From NCBI GenBank assembly GCA_017654735.1, contig JADPYG010000090.1:186001-250000 (forward strand): a stretch of 64,000 nt of DNA, written 5' to 3'. Position numbers and translations under genes: made by a program. Origin of the DNA: Vishniacozyma victoriae (lineage: Eukaryota > Basidiomycota > Tremellomycetes > Tremellales > Bulleribasidiaceae). Of the stretch, positions 36,095 through 48,748 are shown in pieces. The number at the start of each line of letters is the position of its first letter. Position 1 is the first letter of the stretch. The notes beneath the pieces were generated by a model. That model had not been told where the DNA came from and did no database searches. It was given only the letters and a program-made list of their open reading frames with translations.

Positions 36095-38480
36095 ATGTCG
36101 ACCTCAATAAGTACCCCTGCGTCTCTGGCGACATTCCCTCAACCTCACGCTTCCACTTCAAAATTACCACATGTCACGCTTAGCCCCGTTGAGAGTGGGG
36201 AAGGAAATGCTGTATTGGCAGTAGCTGCCGTTCAAGGAGATGGAGTCTGGACTTATGATGTGAGCTCAATCCAGCTTAAGATCTTGGAGAAGGCAAGCTG
36301 ATGGTAGCTACGGACAATGAGACCGCTCAATTCTTTCACTGTCCCTCCTAGTACCAATTTCTCCTCAGCCCCTGTATCTTTCTACAGTAAAGCAAAGGGG
36401 AAAGCGAATGGGATGGACGTCGACGAGGCCGTGTCGGGACCGGAAAGAATCACTGCGGTCGCACTAGAGAAGGGAGAGGGTATCACGAAGGATACCAAGC
36501 GGAAAGTGATCTGGGCATGGACGGGTGACGAAGAGGCTCGTCGTACTATTACCGTAAGTCTTGGCCATATAGATCAAGGACTCGATCTGACCTGCAGGTA
36601 AAAGAGCCAATTCATGGTCTACATCGTACCGCAAACCCATCGTACCCAATTCTGGCAGTCCACTCCGCTGCTGCATTCTCCCTCGTCCCTGGAACAGGTA
36701 CGAAAGCTCTCCATGCCCAATCATCCGACAAGATCACCACCGAAGTATTGGCTAGTCAAGTCATCTTCTCGTCTCCTGAACATACGAGGTGTCTAGTCCT
36801 CGATGTTACTGGTCATTGGACATTGGTAGCTATTGAAAATGGAAAAGCGGAGAAACAGAAAGAGGGAGAAATGACCGAGGATAAGAGGGTATTGCGATTT
36901 GCAAGTATCAGTAAAGACGGTGTCATCACTGCTACCGGTACGTTGCCAGAACTCCGCCTGAAACTTGCTGACGTTCAGATTCCAACAATCAGATCATCTC
37001 GAAACACATCAATGACCCCATCTCGACCTCTTTCCCTACCCTCCTCCATCCCACTCCAACCCCAATGTCATTATCCCTCCCAACATTCGGTAAACCCCTG
37101 ATCGTCCTTCCCACTCTCTACCCCACACCATCGATCTTACTATCAATAGCATCATCCTCAATCCCCGCTCTACTCTCCTCAACCTCGATTTCTTCGACAA
37201 GTACGAAAACCACAATCTCGCACCTTGCGCTACTCGGTCAGACTTCTTCGCATGTCCTCATCGTTGGTGTGGTGATGCATCACGAGAGTGAAGATGGAGG
37301 AAGAAGTGTGGTTTACACTTGCGAAATCGCCATTCCGGAGAAAGGGATCGGATTGAATGCTCTACTTGGCAGTCAGGCTCGGACGGAGGAATACATTTCC
37401 CTTCCCTCGACCGCCCACGCAGGCAAGGTGGACCAGGAAGAACAAGTGCGAGAACGGAGCATGGCGGATATTCAGAAGGCTTTATTGAAAGGGGATATCA
37501 AAGCAGCCAATGCTCGGCTGAACGATTTGCTCAGTGATCAGAATACCACACTCCCCGGTTCATTCGTCAAGACACTAGTCAAGGTCATCTTCGAGACCGC
37601 CCTACCGGACTTTGGAAAGGAAGGAGAAAGCAAGAAACGAGGTCATTACGCTTCTGGGATGATTACCACTCTCCTACAGAAAGGACTTGTCAACGATGAG
37701 ATGCTCAGCGGTGGAGTAGTCGCTGCTGGCCTCCTTCCTCTTGCGGACTGGGTAAGTCCCCCTTTCTTTGTGAGAGTCTAGCTGACAGCCAGGAAAACAT
37801 CTTCATCGCCCTTCCTGCACTACGTACAATCCCCTCCTCAGCCATTGTCGCTATCCTCAAAGCCTCCTTACAATCCGAAACACTATCAATAGAACGGACG
37901 CTCGAAGCTATCGTCTCCCTACCTCCTCCTGCACCAACTTATCGAATGGAGCTCAAGCGGGGACTAGACGTCGAGGATGCTACTTCCATTCTCGAGGTCC
38001 TTACTCAATGGGCCGAGGCCTGGGTATTGAGTAATGAGAAGGGTTTGAAATGGGATATCGATCAATCTCAATTGAACGAGGAAGAGAGTTCTGTCCCACC
38101 TCTCGAGGCTGTAAGTCCTTCAATCTGGCGACTGTATTCGAGCTAATAGACAGGTCATCACCCATTCCTCTCTTCTCCTCGACTCTCACCTCCCCCTCTT
38201 CCTCTCTCACCCACCCTCTCACCCCCTTCTTACCAGGATGCAAGCTGCCCTAGAACCCTTGTTGCAAATGCAAACGGAATACAGAGCCCTTCGAGCTCCT
38301 CTCGAGGCTGTTCTCACACTTTCAAAGAGATCAGAAAGGGATGCAGCGGAACGACAACGTAAATCCGAATTAATTCAAGGTGCTTTCGGAAGGAAGAACA
38401 AGGGCAAGATGGAGGCTGGTAAGTCTGGATTGGGTGAGGCAAAGATTGGAAAATGGAAAGTTGAGGATTTCGTTTTCTAG
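36095..38480 (+). CDS. Possible nucleolar ribosome-biogenesis protein (NOL11/Utp8-like candidate)
   Basis: Six or so exons give roughly 700 residues. The N-terminal half looks like a beta propeller: GNAVLAVAAVQGDGVWTYDL, ERITAVALEKG, KRKVIWAWTGDEEARRTITV, PILAVHSAAAFSLVPGTGTK, HTRCLVLDVTGHWTLVAIEN. The second half is helical (SMADIQKALLKGDIKAANAR, FVKTLVKVIFETALPDFGKE, MQAALEPLLQMQTEYRALRA) and ends in KIGKWKVEDFVF. Propeller plus helical C-terminus, and a final basic motif, resemble NOL11/Utp8-type subunits of the UTP-A complex, but no signature is decisive and I hold this loosely. It is head-to-head with RPT3. The ATG at 36095 is the first in the frame. Confidence 0.6.
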
Positions 38481-39751
38481 CCATACTACTGCATGCACGA
38501 GAGATATTTCTGGAGACCATAACCCGAAATGTGATGCATGAGCCATGAATCCGGGGGCGCAACTTCACCCCTCTGGGAACCGTGACGCCACTTCAGGGGT
38601 TATACGGCTTAGGGTCTAGAATTAGCGTATCCACGACGCGTCGGATGGTCATTCACCCCCTGGTCACGGTCGATCGCTCATTTCCATCCGTCTGATCTTC
38701 TCATAAGACGAAATACTAGTTTGTAGCGTGTGACTAATTTCGAGAACGGAGTTTCCGACAACGACGACGACGATAACATTGAAAACAAACGAAAACGGTT
38801 TCTTGATTAGAACAACCATAATAACGTTCAAATCGGAAACAAGAGGCGTTTTATAGGACCTCCTTTCACGCACAGACTTTTTCGACCAGAGTGGGGATTT
38901 TCACCTGTCGACTTTCGAATTTTGGACTAGACAATAGAAATATAGATGGGCAGGATTGGCAGCATAGCATAGGAATAGATATCAGTTCTTGTTCGCATAG
39001 CATAGTATAGACTAAAATTATCACACGACCTCGACGACCGACAACAACCTATCCCAAAGCGAATCATCCGACCTCGGACCCCTTTACACCCTTCGCAATC
39101 CCGCCGAGAAACAAAGGTCCTTCGGCTCTCGCTCCTTTATCCTCAGCTCGGACTCCAGTAATTAGCTCGACCGATAATCAACCTAGTAGCCTAAGGAAAC
39201 TAGGTTACGCTCGGATCATCAATCAATCGCAAACACACACATAGACACACACTACCCCACTGTGGTCAAAGCAGAACTACCCCGAGACACAACACAACAA
39301 CACGGAGATAGTCTCGGCATTGACTACTGCCAAGTACCTATTGGAAAGAATAGAAGAGGAGAGAAGATAGGAGGATCACATTCCCTACTCGTTCATACCC
39401 ACTCCATTGGTACATTTACATCTACAAACACATCTACAAGGTGAGTACAGATTCCTTTCCCCTAAGCTTGCGTCACATCCGAGACAATCATGTTCCTCCA
39501 CCATCTTCTATTCTTGGCAATCATCCTGCCATACCGTAGAGTACTGCACTGCCGAGCCTTATCGGCTTGGTATGCTACAATTCAGTCTCGCATAATGTCG
39601 CAGTATCTTATCAATACGCTGATACCCCATCCTAAGTCGGACCACATTATCCGAATCTCTCCCCCTTCCTTGCTTTTATTTCTTCGAACTGCCGGTCAAT
39701 TCAAATCCATACTGATATCCTAGATACTCTCCCTTCAACATTACAGTCGGC
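38481..39751. other. Long 5' leader and promoter of the LIM gene
   Basis: About 1.27 kb without a supported gene. A likely 5' untranslated intron runs from GTGAGT at 39441 to the AG at 39745-39746, just six bases before the LIM-protein ATG. A run of ACACACAC occurs near 39230-39255. Confidence 0.5.
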
Positions 39752-42140
39752 ATGTCACTTACAATCCCCCGCCCTACCGAGCGCGCATCCGTCATGCTCC
39801 CCACTGTCACTTGTTCATCTTGTTCCGCTCCTATCCCCCTCAGCTCCTTAGGCGACCACGTCTGCCTTCCTCCGAGTCGCGCGACTGGTTCGCGAGCCGT
39901 CCCTCGTCCTTCCCAACTTTCGATACCATCCACCAAACCGACCGCTAGATCACCACTAGCTGGCTCATCACCTTTGGGTCGTTCGGAACCAAGCTCGAGC
40001 TCGAGCGCTAGTAGTAGTTCTCGACCTTTTGCTGGTCCATCGAGTGTTTCTTCGGGAAGTGGATCCGGCTCTGCTAGGAGACAAGCACCTCCTGCTCTCG
40101 ATATCCCACCTCGTGATTTCGCCGCAAGGGCTCCAAGCCCATTATCAGGAGGAGGCCAATACCTCACCGAACCACCTACCGCATCTTCTTCATCGCGTAC
40201 ACCCTCACCCACCAACCCATTCTTTCCACATCACAGCGAAGGCGACGGAGTTGTCGTTCATGGACTAGGACTAGGAGTTGGAGGGAGTAGTAGAAGGGAA
40301 GGACCGTACCCTACGGATCGACCTTTACCTGCTGGTATCACTGGTCCTGGTTTACAAGATGGAGCAGCGGGAATGGCTGGAGTTGGACGGAGAGCATTCG
40401 CAGCTGCTGCATGGGGAGTAAGGGCCGGCGTGGCGATGGCTCATGCAGGTGCTCAGAGGGTATCGCCTGTGGAACAGACATTCCAGCATCAACAACAGCA
40501 GGGTCAATCAAGTTCGCCTATACCATCAAATATCCCTCTGGAACCTCCTTCGAGACCTACGGAACCTAGGGCAAGGTCACCATTCGGTAATGGCCAAGGC
40601 CAAGGAAACGTCATGATGCCAGTCCCGAAAGTAACTGGAGAAGACCATCGGCCAAAGGTACCACTCGCTAATCGACCTTCATACTCCCGCAACCCCAGTA
40701 TGTCATCCACCTCGACACATGTCCCATCAGACGAACGACCCTCCTCAGCAATGTCTCAACGATCAGTCACTGCCCCTCTACCTAGTACACACCGACGCGT
40801 CGAATCCAGTTCATCTTCCGGAAGTAGGGACGACTCAATCTCTCAACTTTTACGAGCTCGTGCCGATCCTACACAACAACAGGAAAAGAAACCTGCATTC
40901 TTTGAAAAGTACAAGCAATTAGTCAGCGATGGACGAGGATCACCAATCTTATCTCTCGCCAACCCCGATAAAATTATGAGTAGTCCCGAACACACTACTC
41001 TTCGGATTGAGGATGAAGATGATGACGATGATGGAGAATCGGCATTACCTTGGATGAAAGCTACTCCTAATCCTTCACCTGCTATCCCTCAAGTACCTAC
41101 CTCAAGACCGACACTTGCACCTCGATCAGTCTCACAAGTCCACTCCAGACAACATACATTGGACAGTTCTTCTGGACATTCTTCCTCCTCTTCCCGGTCA
41201 GGTGGATATGGTGGTTCCGGACCTGAGTCTGAAGAAGTTGTAACCCCGTCTCAAAGCTGGGAGGGAAGTCTGATTGATCGAGTAGGTGGTCTAGCTAGGA
41301 AAGTTGGGGATAGCGAACTTGAAAAGATCGGAGAGGAGGAAGAGGAAGAAGGAGACAGAGTTGTGTTTAATACCGGTCAACACTCCAATTCTCCATATCG
41401 ACCTTCAACCTCACTTGCTCGGCGCGATCAACCCGAAACCAAAAATACCCCCGCCTTCCCACCTCATGTTCGATCCCATACGGCTCCTACACCCCGCCCA
41501 TCTATGGGTCAGAGGAATGGTAGTAAACGTACGAAACAATGTCAAAACTGTTTGGAAATTGTTGGTGGAACCCGTCGATTCGTGGAACGAGATGGTATTG
41601 TGCTTTGTGAAAAGGACTGGAAGAAACTCTATCTACCAAGTTGTCGGAGATGTCATTTACCCATTGAGAAATCTGCTGTTTCGAGCTCGGATGGACAGTT
41701 GAAAGGGAAATGGCATAAAGAGTGCTTTAGTTGTACGAAATGTAGTATGCCATTCGAAGGGGATAGTTTCTATGTCCTCCACGGGAAGCCTTGGTGTCAA
41801 TATCATTATCACGAGGAAAAGTGAGTCCCCCTTACCCCTTTCCAATATATAAAGCTAATGAAACAGTGGTACATTATGCGCATCAGCATCATGTAAACAA
41901 CCAATAGAAGGCCCATGCCTTTTAACTCAAGATAGACGCTATCACCCCGGTCACTTGAATTGCGATAAAATAGGATGTCATTCGAAAATGGACGAATACT
42001 ATGAAATTGGAAATAAGAGGTATTGCGAGAGGCACGTCGCTTCAGTCCTGGCTGGACCAGGATTGGGAGCTGGGTCTAGGAGGGCAGAGAAGAGGATTAC
42101 GAGGTTGGTAGAGTTGCCCGTGGGTGGGTTTGGGTTGTAG
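39752..42140 (+). CDS. LIM-domain protein, paxillin/Pxl1-like layout
   Basis: Two coding exons separated by a short intron near 41822-41866. The N-terminal ~580 residues are disordered, Ser/Pro-rich, after a possible small zinc motif CSSCSAPIPLSSLGDHVC. The C-terminus carries LIM-type zinc fingers: a first, degenerate one (CQNCLEIVGG...VLCEKDWKKLYLPSC), a complete one (CRRCHLPIEKS...WHKECFSCTKCSMPF...PWCQYHYHEE) and a third (CASASCKQPIEG...YHPGHLNCDKIGCH...YCERH). Long disordered N-terminus plus C-terminal LIM fingers match paxillin-like adaptors at the cytokinetic ring or actin cortex; this role is by analogy. It ends in ELPVGGFGL. Confidence 0.85.
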
Positions 42141-42427
42141 GCCAGGCCACGAGCGATAGCGAGTGGTAGCAAGAGGGGGGTTGGAAGGACAATACTCTTA
42201 TGTTATATGGACAATCTTACAGTACTTGAACCTAATTATTTGTCGGTATATAGTATATCACTATTATGTACTCTAGTATATCTTGACAATTCAGCTTCTG
42301 CTCAAAACCCAAGATTTATATCACGACGCGTCGATTCCAGTAAACTCATTTCGTGCCTTAAAAGATGATCGGATCCAATCTTGATTCTTTCAACTGACAA
42401 TTCAACAATATAAAGGGCAAAGGCAAG

Positions 42428-43950
42428 ATGCCTAAACCATTGACCCCGACTTCATCACAAGAGATCATCGCGATCTCTCCTCCGACTTCTCTCAAACCAA
42501 GTTTCAACGATCCATCCAAATCGACTCGCACAAGAGCTGTACCTTTCGGAAAGCAGCAGCCTGCTGCTCCATCGCAATCAAAGACGATATCCCATATGTC
42601 AAATTATGCCTCCACCTCCACCTCTAAGCCCTCTCCCAATACCTCAACGACTCTCCCCACTCCTAAAACATTTCAACCGAGTGTAGAACTGAGAGGAAAG
42701 ATCGTAGAGCATGTAAGGGCTGATAAGTATTTACAGCAAATTGGACATGTACCTACTCCTGGCGATCCTTCCAAATTACGGGGTACTGTTGAGAATGGCA
42801 AGGGTGAAAAGAAGGGGAAGCGGAAAGAGAGGGAGGAAGAGGTTGAGAGGGAGCGAAAGAGGTTACTGGCAGGAGATGGGGATGGGAATAGGGAGAGGAC
42901 AACTCAGAGAATGGTAGGTTCATCTCTTGACCTTGTCACCCTGCCGACTTTCCACATATTTGCGGATTTCAAATGGGCAAAACAGGAGCGTTACTAATTC
43001 TTAGATGTCAACATTAGGAAAAGGTTCTAATCCAATAACGAACTCAGATCTCTATACCCGGTACGTCACTAGCATCACGTCGAATTGGGCTGATGAGAAA
43101 GAACAGATCATTTCGTCTCGAGTGCTACAGGGCATCAACAATCCAATTCAGGAGGTGGGAGTGCAGGACAGGGAACGTATTGGGAGGTTAGGAAAGCCAA
43201 GATGGCGGAACAAGCTAGAGAGGGTGTGAGTCTTCCTCCTTTTTTTCTTTTTCCTCTTCCCCGCCTTCCACGTCCGCCAAATGCGATCTCCTCCTTGACT
43301 CATTCGATCTGCTATGAATGATGGCGACGACATGCTGACTGGTAGAGAACGGCGATTCTTTCTGGATGTATTTTCTACCTTAATGGATCTTCCGGTCCTA
43401 AAGTTTCGAATCTACAATTACAAAATATAATAACCGGTAATGGGGGTACATTCATGTAAGTCCCACCATTACTCTACTTGCTCCATCCTCTGCGATGACA
43501 CATCATCCATGACGGAGGGTACAAGCGACTAACGAACAGACCGATGCAGAGTGGATCATGTACACATATTATCGCAAACGGCGGATTATCGGGCACAAAG
43601 ACCCAGAAATGGATTGATGGACAAGGATCTAGGGGCTTAGCAAAGCGAATGAAGGTCGTTACTACAGACTGTAAGTACATCCTCTGATTGATTCTCTTGA
43701 AAAGAGTTTATCGACGAAGGCTGACAAATAGGGATATTGGATAGTGTAGCCAACGGCAAGCGGGTCCCGGAAGCTGCCTATGGAGTGATCAAAGATCCTG
43801 TAAGTCCTTTCTCTACTCTCTAATCAATGGCTAATGCGATAGACACAGAACAGTCTGCTTGGTGTTTTTGGGGTGAAGCCAAAAGTTGAAACCAAGGAGA
43901 ATGTCGTTAATGAGGAAGAGGATGATACCGATATACAGGTGATATCTTAG
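42428..43950 (+). CDS. BRCT-domain protein
   Basis: Five or six exons. The first ~190 residues are disordered and basic (KGEKKGKRKEREEEVERERK). A short helical part follows (DLYTRYVTSITSNWADEKEQ). The C-terminal BRCT domain reads IFYLNGSSGPKVSNLQLQNI, then GGTFIPMQSGSCTHIIANGG, WIDGQGSRGLAKRMKVVTTD with the signature Trp in WILDSVANGKRVPE. The pattern resembles the REV1 BRCT, but no polymerase domain follows; the frame ends DDTDIQVIS and TAG. BRCT modules bind phosphopeptides or DNA ends in repair, which is the likely sphere of action. Convergent with ELF1, 162 bases apart. Confidence 0.75.
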
Positions 43951-44112
43951 CTGTCTCCACATCATTGTCATTGACTCGCCAAACTTGCTTGTTGTATCCC
44001 CATTGTTGTCTTGTTGTTGTAATGTCATACATATATTCGTAACATGCCATACTGGAACTCCCTCTACTTCCCATCAAAGGTCTCTCTCGCACCGAACATT
44101 TGCCAGGACTGA

Positions 44113-44920
44113 CTAATCCTCCTCCTCATCACTATCCACAACCCTCTTTTGCCTCTTCTTCTCTTTCCTCCTAACGACATCCGCAGCCACTCGCTCAGCA
44201 TCATCCTCATCCTCTCCTTCTTCATCATCATCCAAATACCCCACATTCCTTCCTTCTTTCCTTCCTCCATCTGAATCACTCTCGCCGGCTCGGTCTGCGT
44301 CTTTCTCAGTTGCTCGGCCTCCGGCGTTGAATGCTGCTCCACCTCCTATGCCGTGGGCTATTCCATTTGGTGGCCTGATAGGTCTGGGGTCAGTGTATAA
44401 TCGGCAGAGGATATACATGAAAGAACGGTAGGAGAAGGGACGAGATGGTGAGGAAAGGACGTGGGAAGGGGACTTACTTTGTTTGTGTGGATTGTTTGAG
44501 TCTGATCTCTTCACATGCGTCTTTCCAGCTGTTTATTAGATCTATTCATCCGAGAGGATAATAGCTTACTCGCAATATACATCTATTGCTGATGATAGAT
44601 CTACCCATCAGCCGCGCTCAGATCAATTAGTAATAATGGACATACTGTTGATAGGACTCGAGAACCTCTGTCCACATTCTTTACAATTCAAATGCCCATA
44701 CATCTCTTGTTTATCCCTCCTCATCAGCCATCAGTACCCCTCCTCGAATATAAGAACGTACATCTTTACAGAAACTGCACGGTCTCGATGACAGAATACA
44801 CATTTGAATGATGTTGCTTAATCCTCAGCTTGACCTCCATGAATGGACTTGGGAGAGCTTACCTAGAGGATCCGCCCTCTTCTTTGCCATTGGCTTTGAG
44901 GATGATTTACGTTTACCCAT
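44113..44920 (-). CDS. ELF1: ELF1, transcription elongation factor 1 homologue
   Basis: Small zinc protein that travels with RNA polymerase II and helps it pass nucleosomes. Start at 44920: MGKRKSSSKPMAKKRADPL, the typical basic leader. Then CVFCHRDRAVSVKMDKQEMY, GHLNCKECGQRFSSPINS and CEWIDACEEIRLKQ, giving the two CxxC pairs. Four or more tiny exons, missed by simple frame finding. The fungus adds an extension: a Gly/Ala-rich stretch and a long acidic tail (YLDDDEEGEDEDDAERVAAD, ending DSDEEED) that the core family of about 80-145 residues often lacks or has shorter. Confidence 0.88.
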
Positions 44921-45542
44921 ATTGAATGCTGAGGTACCTACTGCGCAAGACGATGCAAGACTTATAGTGAGACGTGTAGAAAGAGTAAGTTAGTTGTAGT
45001 ATTACGTAACATCCCGAAGGGAACGGACAACCTGAAAGGACGTTTGAAAGTATGCAATACAATTGAAAAGTAAATCACCTTGCACATATGCACCGCCATT
45101 ATCGACTCAGCAAAGCACGATGGTAGATGTGTCATTAAGTAACTTAATTGATCAGAATGAAACGGAGCGAAGGCTTAAGGTAAAGACGGGATGGGCGTTA
45201 TTTGTGTGTGTGTGTGTGTATGTATTGAACTTAAAGGAAGCGATAGATGGGTCAAAGCTAGGTCGATGCTCATTCACATATCCTTTAGCCTTTCTCGTCT
45301 TTTCACTCATCAGTCTTTCACCTTCACTTTCACTTTAATCATGTCATATCTGTCACTTGACATCGGGCTATAGTTGTTTATTCAATCGACAGATACTACT
45401 CGACTGATTCAGATCACTCTCTACTTCAAACAACAATCTAGACCTACCTACCGGATGGACCTCAATTCACACTAGTCCCCACTTCACTCATTCACATTAT
45501 CACACCCCTTTACATACATCTATACCTTTTACGACGCGCAGC
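44921..45542. promoter_or_regulatory. Divergent promoter, ELF1 and the hydrolase
   Basis: About 620 bases with no supported gene. It contains a (GT)n tract near 45203-45219 (TGTGTGTGTGTGTGTAT). CT/AC-rich sequence precedes the plus-strand ATG. Confidence 0.45.
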
Positions 45543-48420
45543 ATGCCTTTCACCTTGGTAGATACCTACATTCGACCACCGCATATACATCTAGATGGCC
45601 AAACCCTTCAAGACACATACAGGACTTCCCCCGATTACAGACGCGAATCATCTTCATCACGCTCTACATCCGCTATGATCTCTACTCCACTTGGATCTTC
45701 TGAGAATCTGAATGAAATGGTCCGAGTCGCGTCGGATCTCGATACTGTATCTAGGGAGAAGGTCACTAGTACTCGCAGTGTGCGGCGGATTGGGGAGCAG
45801 GAGAGGATCATGTCGTGGGCTCAGTCACAACATGATCAAGTGGGGGATGAGGATAGATTATTGAAACCTCCAAGTCAGGAACCCACTCGTCGATCAAGCA
45901 TCTGTATGTCCAACCCTTTGAGGGTCACTGATGTATAGCACTAGAACAACCTGCCGAGTTGGACACCACTTCTAGACGTACCTCTCGCTCATCAATTGAT
46001 CTTAATACCTACAAACTAGCCCGTAAAGTCCGCCGGACTTCAAGTGCTTTATCAGCAAGTATCAACTCCACATCTTCTGGATCAGAATCCGATCCTACCG
46101 CCCTCTCACCTGCCGAGCTGGGTGCACGGATAATAGCAAGAGAGAGGGATCAACGTGAAAAGAGATTCAAGATCTGGGAACGAAAGGCTTCGTTACAGAG
46201 GGAATCTATCGTGGGACCTCCTCTCGACATGGAGCCGGAGGTAGATAGACCTGCGGTGAAGCCAAGAGAAGCGATTGTATCTATATCGGAACTCGTCAAT
46301 CGACACAAGGAGGCCATGGCGAAACCGACCACTGCAGTAAAAATTCGAGCGAGAAAAGAACTTGGGATGCCAACTGCCAAAACCCCCGCTTCCATCACAT
46401 CCACTAGATCAAGTAAGAAATCATCCGATACCCCACTCGCGCGACGACGGGGAGAAACACCAACCATTCCCGCTAGGACCAGTAGTACGCCCGACGCTGT
46501 GGTCGGTGTGGTACCACCTAGGACATCATCTAAAACGGATATCGCATCTTTGACACTCGCTCGCTCTAGTTCCGATAACCGATCCACAACCACCGGAACG
46601 ACGGGTACTGGCAGTGTGATCCGAGACGCCCTCCTGGCGCAACAAGCACTGGAACAGCTTGAATTGGCCGATAGACCGATCTCGAGATGTAGTCGTAAAG
46701 TCAGTTTCCAGGGCAGTCGATCACCTTCTGTTCTCAGGAAGGAGAGACCATCCATGACCCCAAGTCGTGAACATCTGGCGGCTGCATCGATAAAAGAAGA
46801 TGAAGAACAAGAAGCTCTAGCAGTCGCCTTGTATCTCAGATCACCCAACCTGAATCGATATTTTAGTTTCCCACGTCAATCCCCCGACCCACGCCTTCGC
46901 GTATCAGTCGCCGAAGTAGGCTCTCTAACGGGCGCACCTGTCCTTCTCTTCCTCGGACTTGGATGTGTACGATATCTCACGGCATTATTTGATGATCTTG
47001 CAAAGGCGCTTGATTTGAGATTGATCTGTATCGATCGGTGGGGGTATGGCAAGACGGATATGGTCGATGAGAGTAAGAGGGGATTGAGGGAATGGGCGGC
47101 CATTGTGGAGAGGGTCGTGGATGAGATGAAGATTAGGCAGTTTTCGGTGTTGGCACATAGTGCTGGGTGCCCTTATGCTTTGGCGGCTGCGAATCGGATG
47201 AAGGAGAGGGTGGTGGGCAAGATCCATTTGCTGGCTCCATGGGTCGGGACCGATGTGGATAACAGTACGTCCGCTCGCCGTCTTTCACTGGTCCACAATG
47301 ATTACTGACAATAGGCTACAAATGGCTCAAATGGGTTCCGAATGGAATCATCAAATCAGCAACAGCAGCCGAATGGAAACTTCAATCTTATTTCCTCGGT
47401 AAACCTCCACCGTTAACCTATAGTCCTATAGGATATACCGCCCAACCAACCTCTTCATCAGCCTACCTTCCCCTCGGATCCGCCCGGAACGCATCCATGC
47501 TCTCGGTCTCTGGGACTCGTAAACCAAGTCTCCTCCACAGAGCCTCTAGTATAGTGCTACGGACAAAGACCAATAATCTCAATACAATCTCTGAACCGGA
47601 ATATGTGAATCTGGAGGAATTGACAGAAGTTCAATCAGGGATATTACCTATGCGACCACTTGTTTCTGTAAAAGCAAGAAATTGGAAAGGGATAGGAAAT
47701 GAAGTTCAAAAAGTGGACAAGAAGGATATGACGAGATTGAGACCTCCTGGAAGGGATATTCATGATCCGTGGAAATCACCTTCTAGGAACAGTTCAACTT
47801 CATCTCTACATCGAATCCCGTCTATTTCGAATACACCTAGACCACTTGATTTCGGGCTGAGTGAGGGGTTTGATAGATTCCCTTCGGACCTTATTCCGAA
47901 ACCCTTAGGCTCGACTCATAGTCCTTTACCGACACCGAAAAAGAAGGGATTCACCGCTTATTCTTATTCTTACTCGTACTCCTATTCCCGCTCACCGACC
48001 GCCTCGAGCACCAGAATACCCACTCGACCGGACTCGCCCAGTCGCCCGTCTGGTCCTTCATTCGGCGTGGCACTCCAACAAGCTTCCCATGCTGAATGCG
48101 AACCTGGAACCACCTCTGATTTATTATCAATAGTCCTAGGTCGACAACATGCAAATCGCCCATGGCAATATGCGTTAAATTACGCCGATTTTAGTTTACC
48201 AGTCAAAATCTATTGGGGTCAGGATGATGATAAGATTAGTGAAAAGAGTGTTAGGTGGATGGAAAAGACTATGATGGCTGGTGTCGAGTTACTGGTGTTG
48301 GAAGGGGAAGGGCATAATCTAATGACGTCAAGTGGGGTCATGTTGAGTGTTTTCCAGAGTTTGAGGGAGGAAGTGACGGCTGCTTCGTTGGGTCCCCAAC
48401 CTGATTTGAGATTGTATTAG
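45543..48420 (+). CDS. Alpha/beta hydrolase with large disordered inserts
   Basis: Three exons (to ~45903, ~45940-47263, ~47316-48420), roughly 920 residues. The first ~430 residues are disordered, Ser/Arg/Thr-rich. The hydrolase fold begins at PVLLFLGLGCVRYLTALFDD, then LRLICIDRWGYGKTDMVDES and the nucleophile elbow VLAHSAGCPYALAAANRM (Ser in AHSAG). After HLLAPWVG an insert of about 240 residues (Ser-rich, including a SYSYSYSYSYS run) separates it from the acid and base: IYWGQDDDKIS and LEGEGHNLM. So a full Ser-Asp-His triad is present. Substrate unknown. Related fungal proteins of this kind are annotated only as alpha/beta hydrolases. Confidence 0.82.
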
Positions 48421-48748
48421 TCTTGAGTAATTACTTGTTTGCTCTGCTGCATGTATAGGCGCTCAATGTTCGTTTATTACTCGTGCCTCTTGGACATCGC
48501 TTGCCACCGGTTACCTCAGTTGAAGATCTCCCGGAGTTAGACAGGAACGACTCGGCCGAGGATGAATTTACGGAATCCGTTGATCCGCCTTATCACAGGT
48601 TTTCCAATAATTGATCATATAAGTAGTCAATCACTTTCCAATGCGGGTATCCGTCAACTGTACATATAATTACCATCGGCATGAGCAATAGATAATAGAC
48701 AATAGATCAATCATACATATAATTCAGCATCAACAACAACTGTCGACT
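48421..48748. other. Intergenic, hydrolase 3' end and transporter promoter
   Basis: 328 bases between two same-strand genes. AT-rich sequence (ATATAATT around 48665 and 48717) lies before the next ATG. No gene seen. Confidence 0.45.

Noticed and set aside
47957..47990. Repeat encoding SYSYSYSYSYS as a possible microsatellite or CRISPR-like array
   Set aside because: It is a short imperfect codon repeat inside the hydrolase insert, without spacers.
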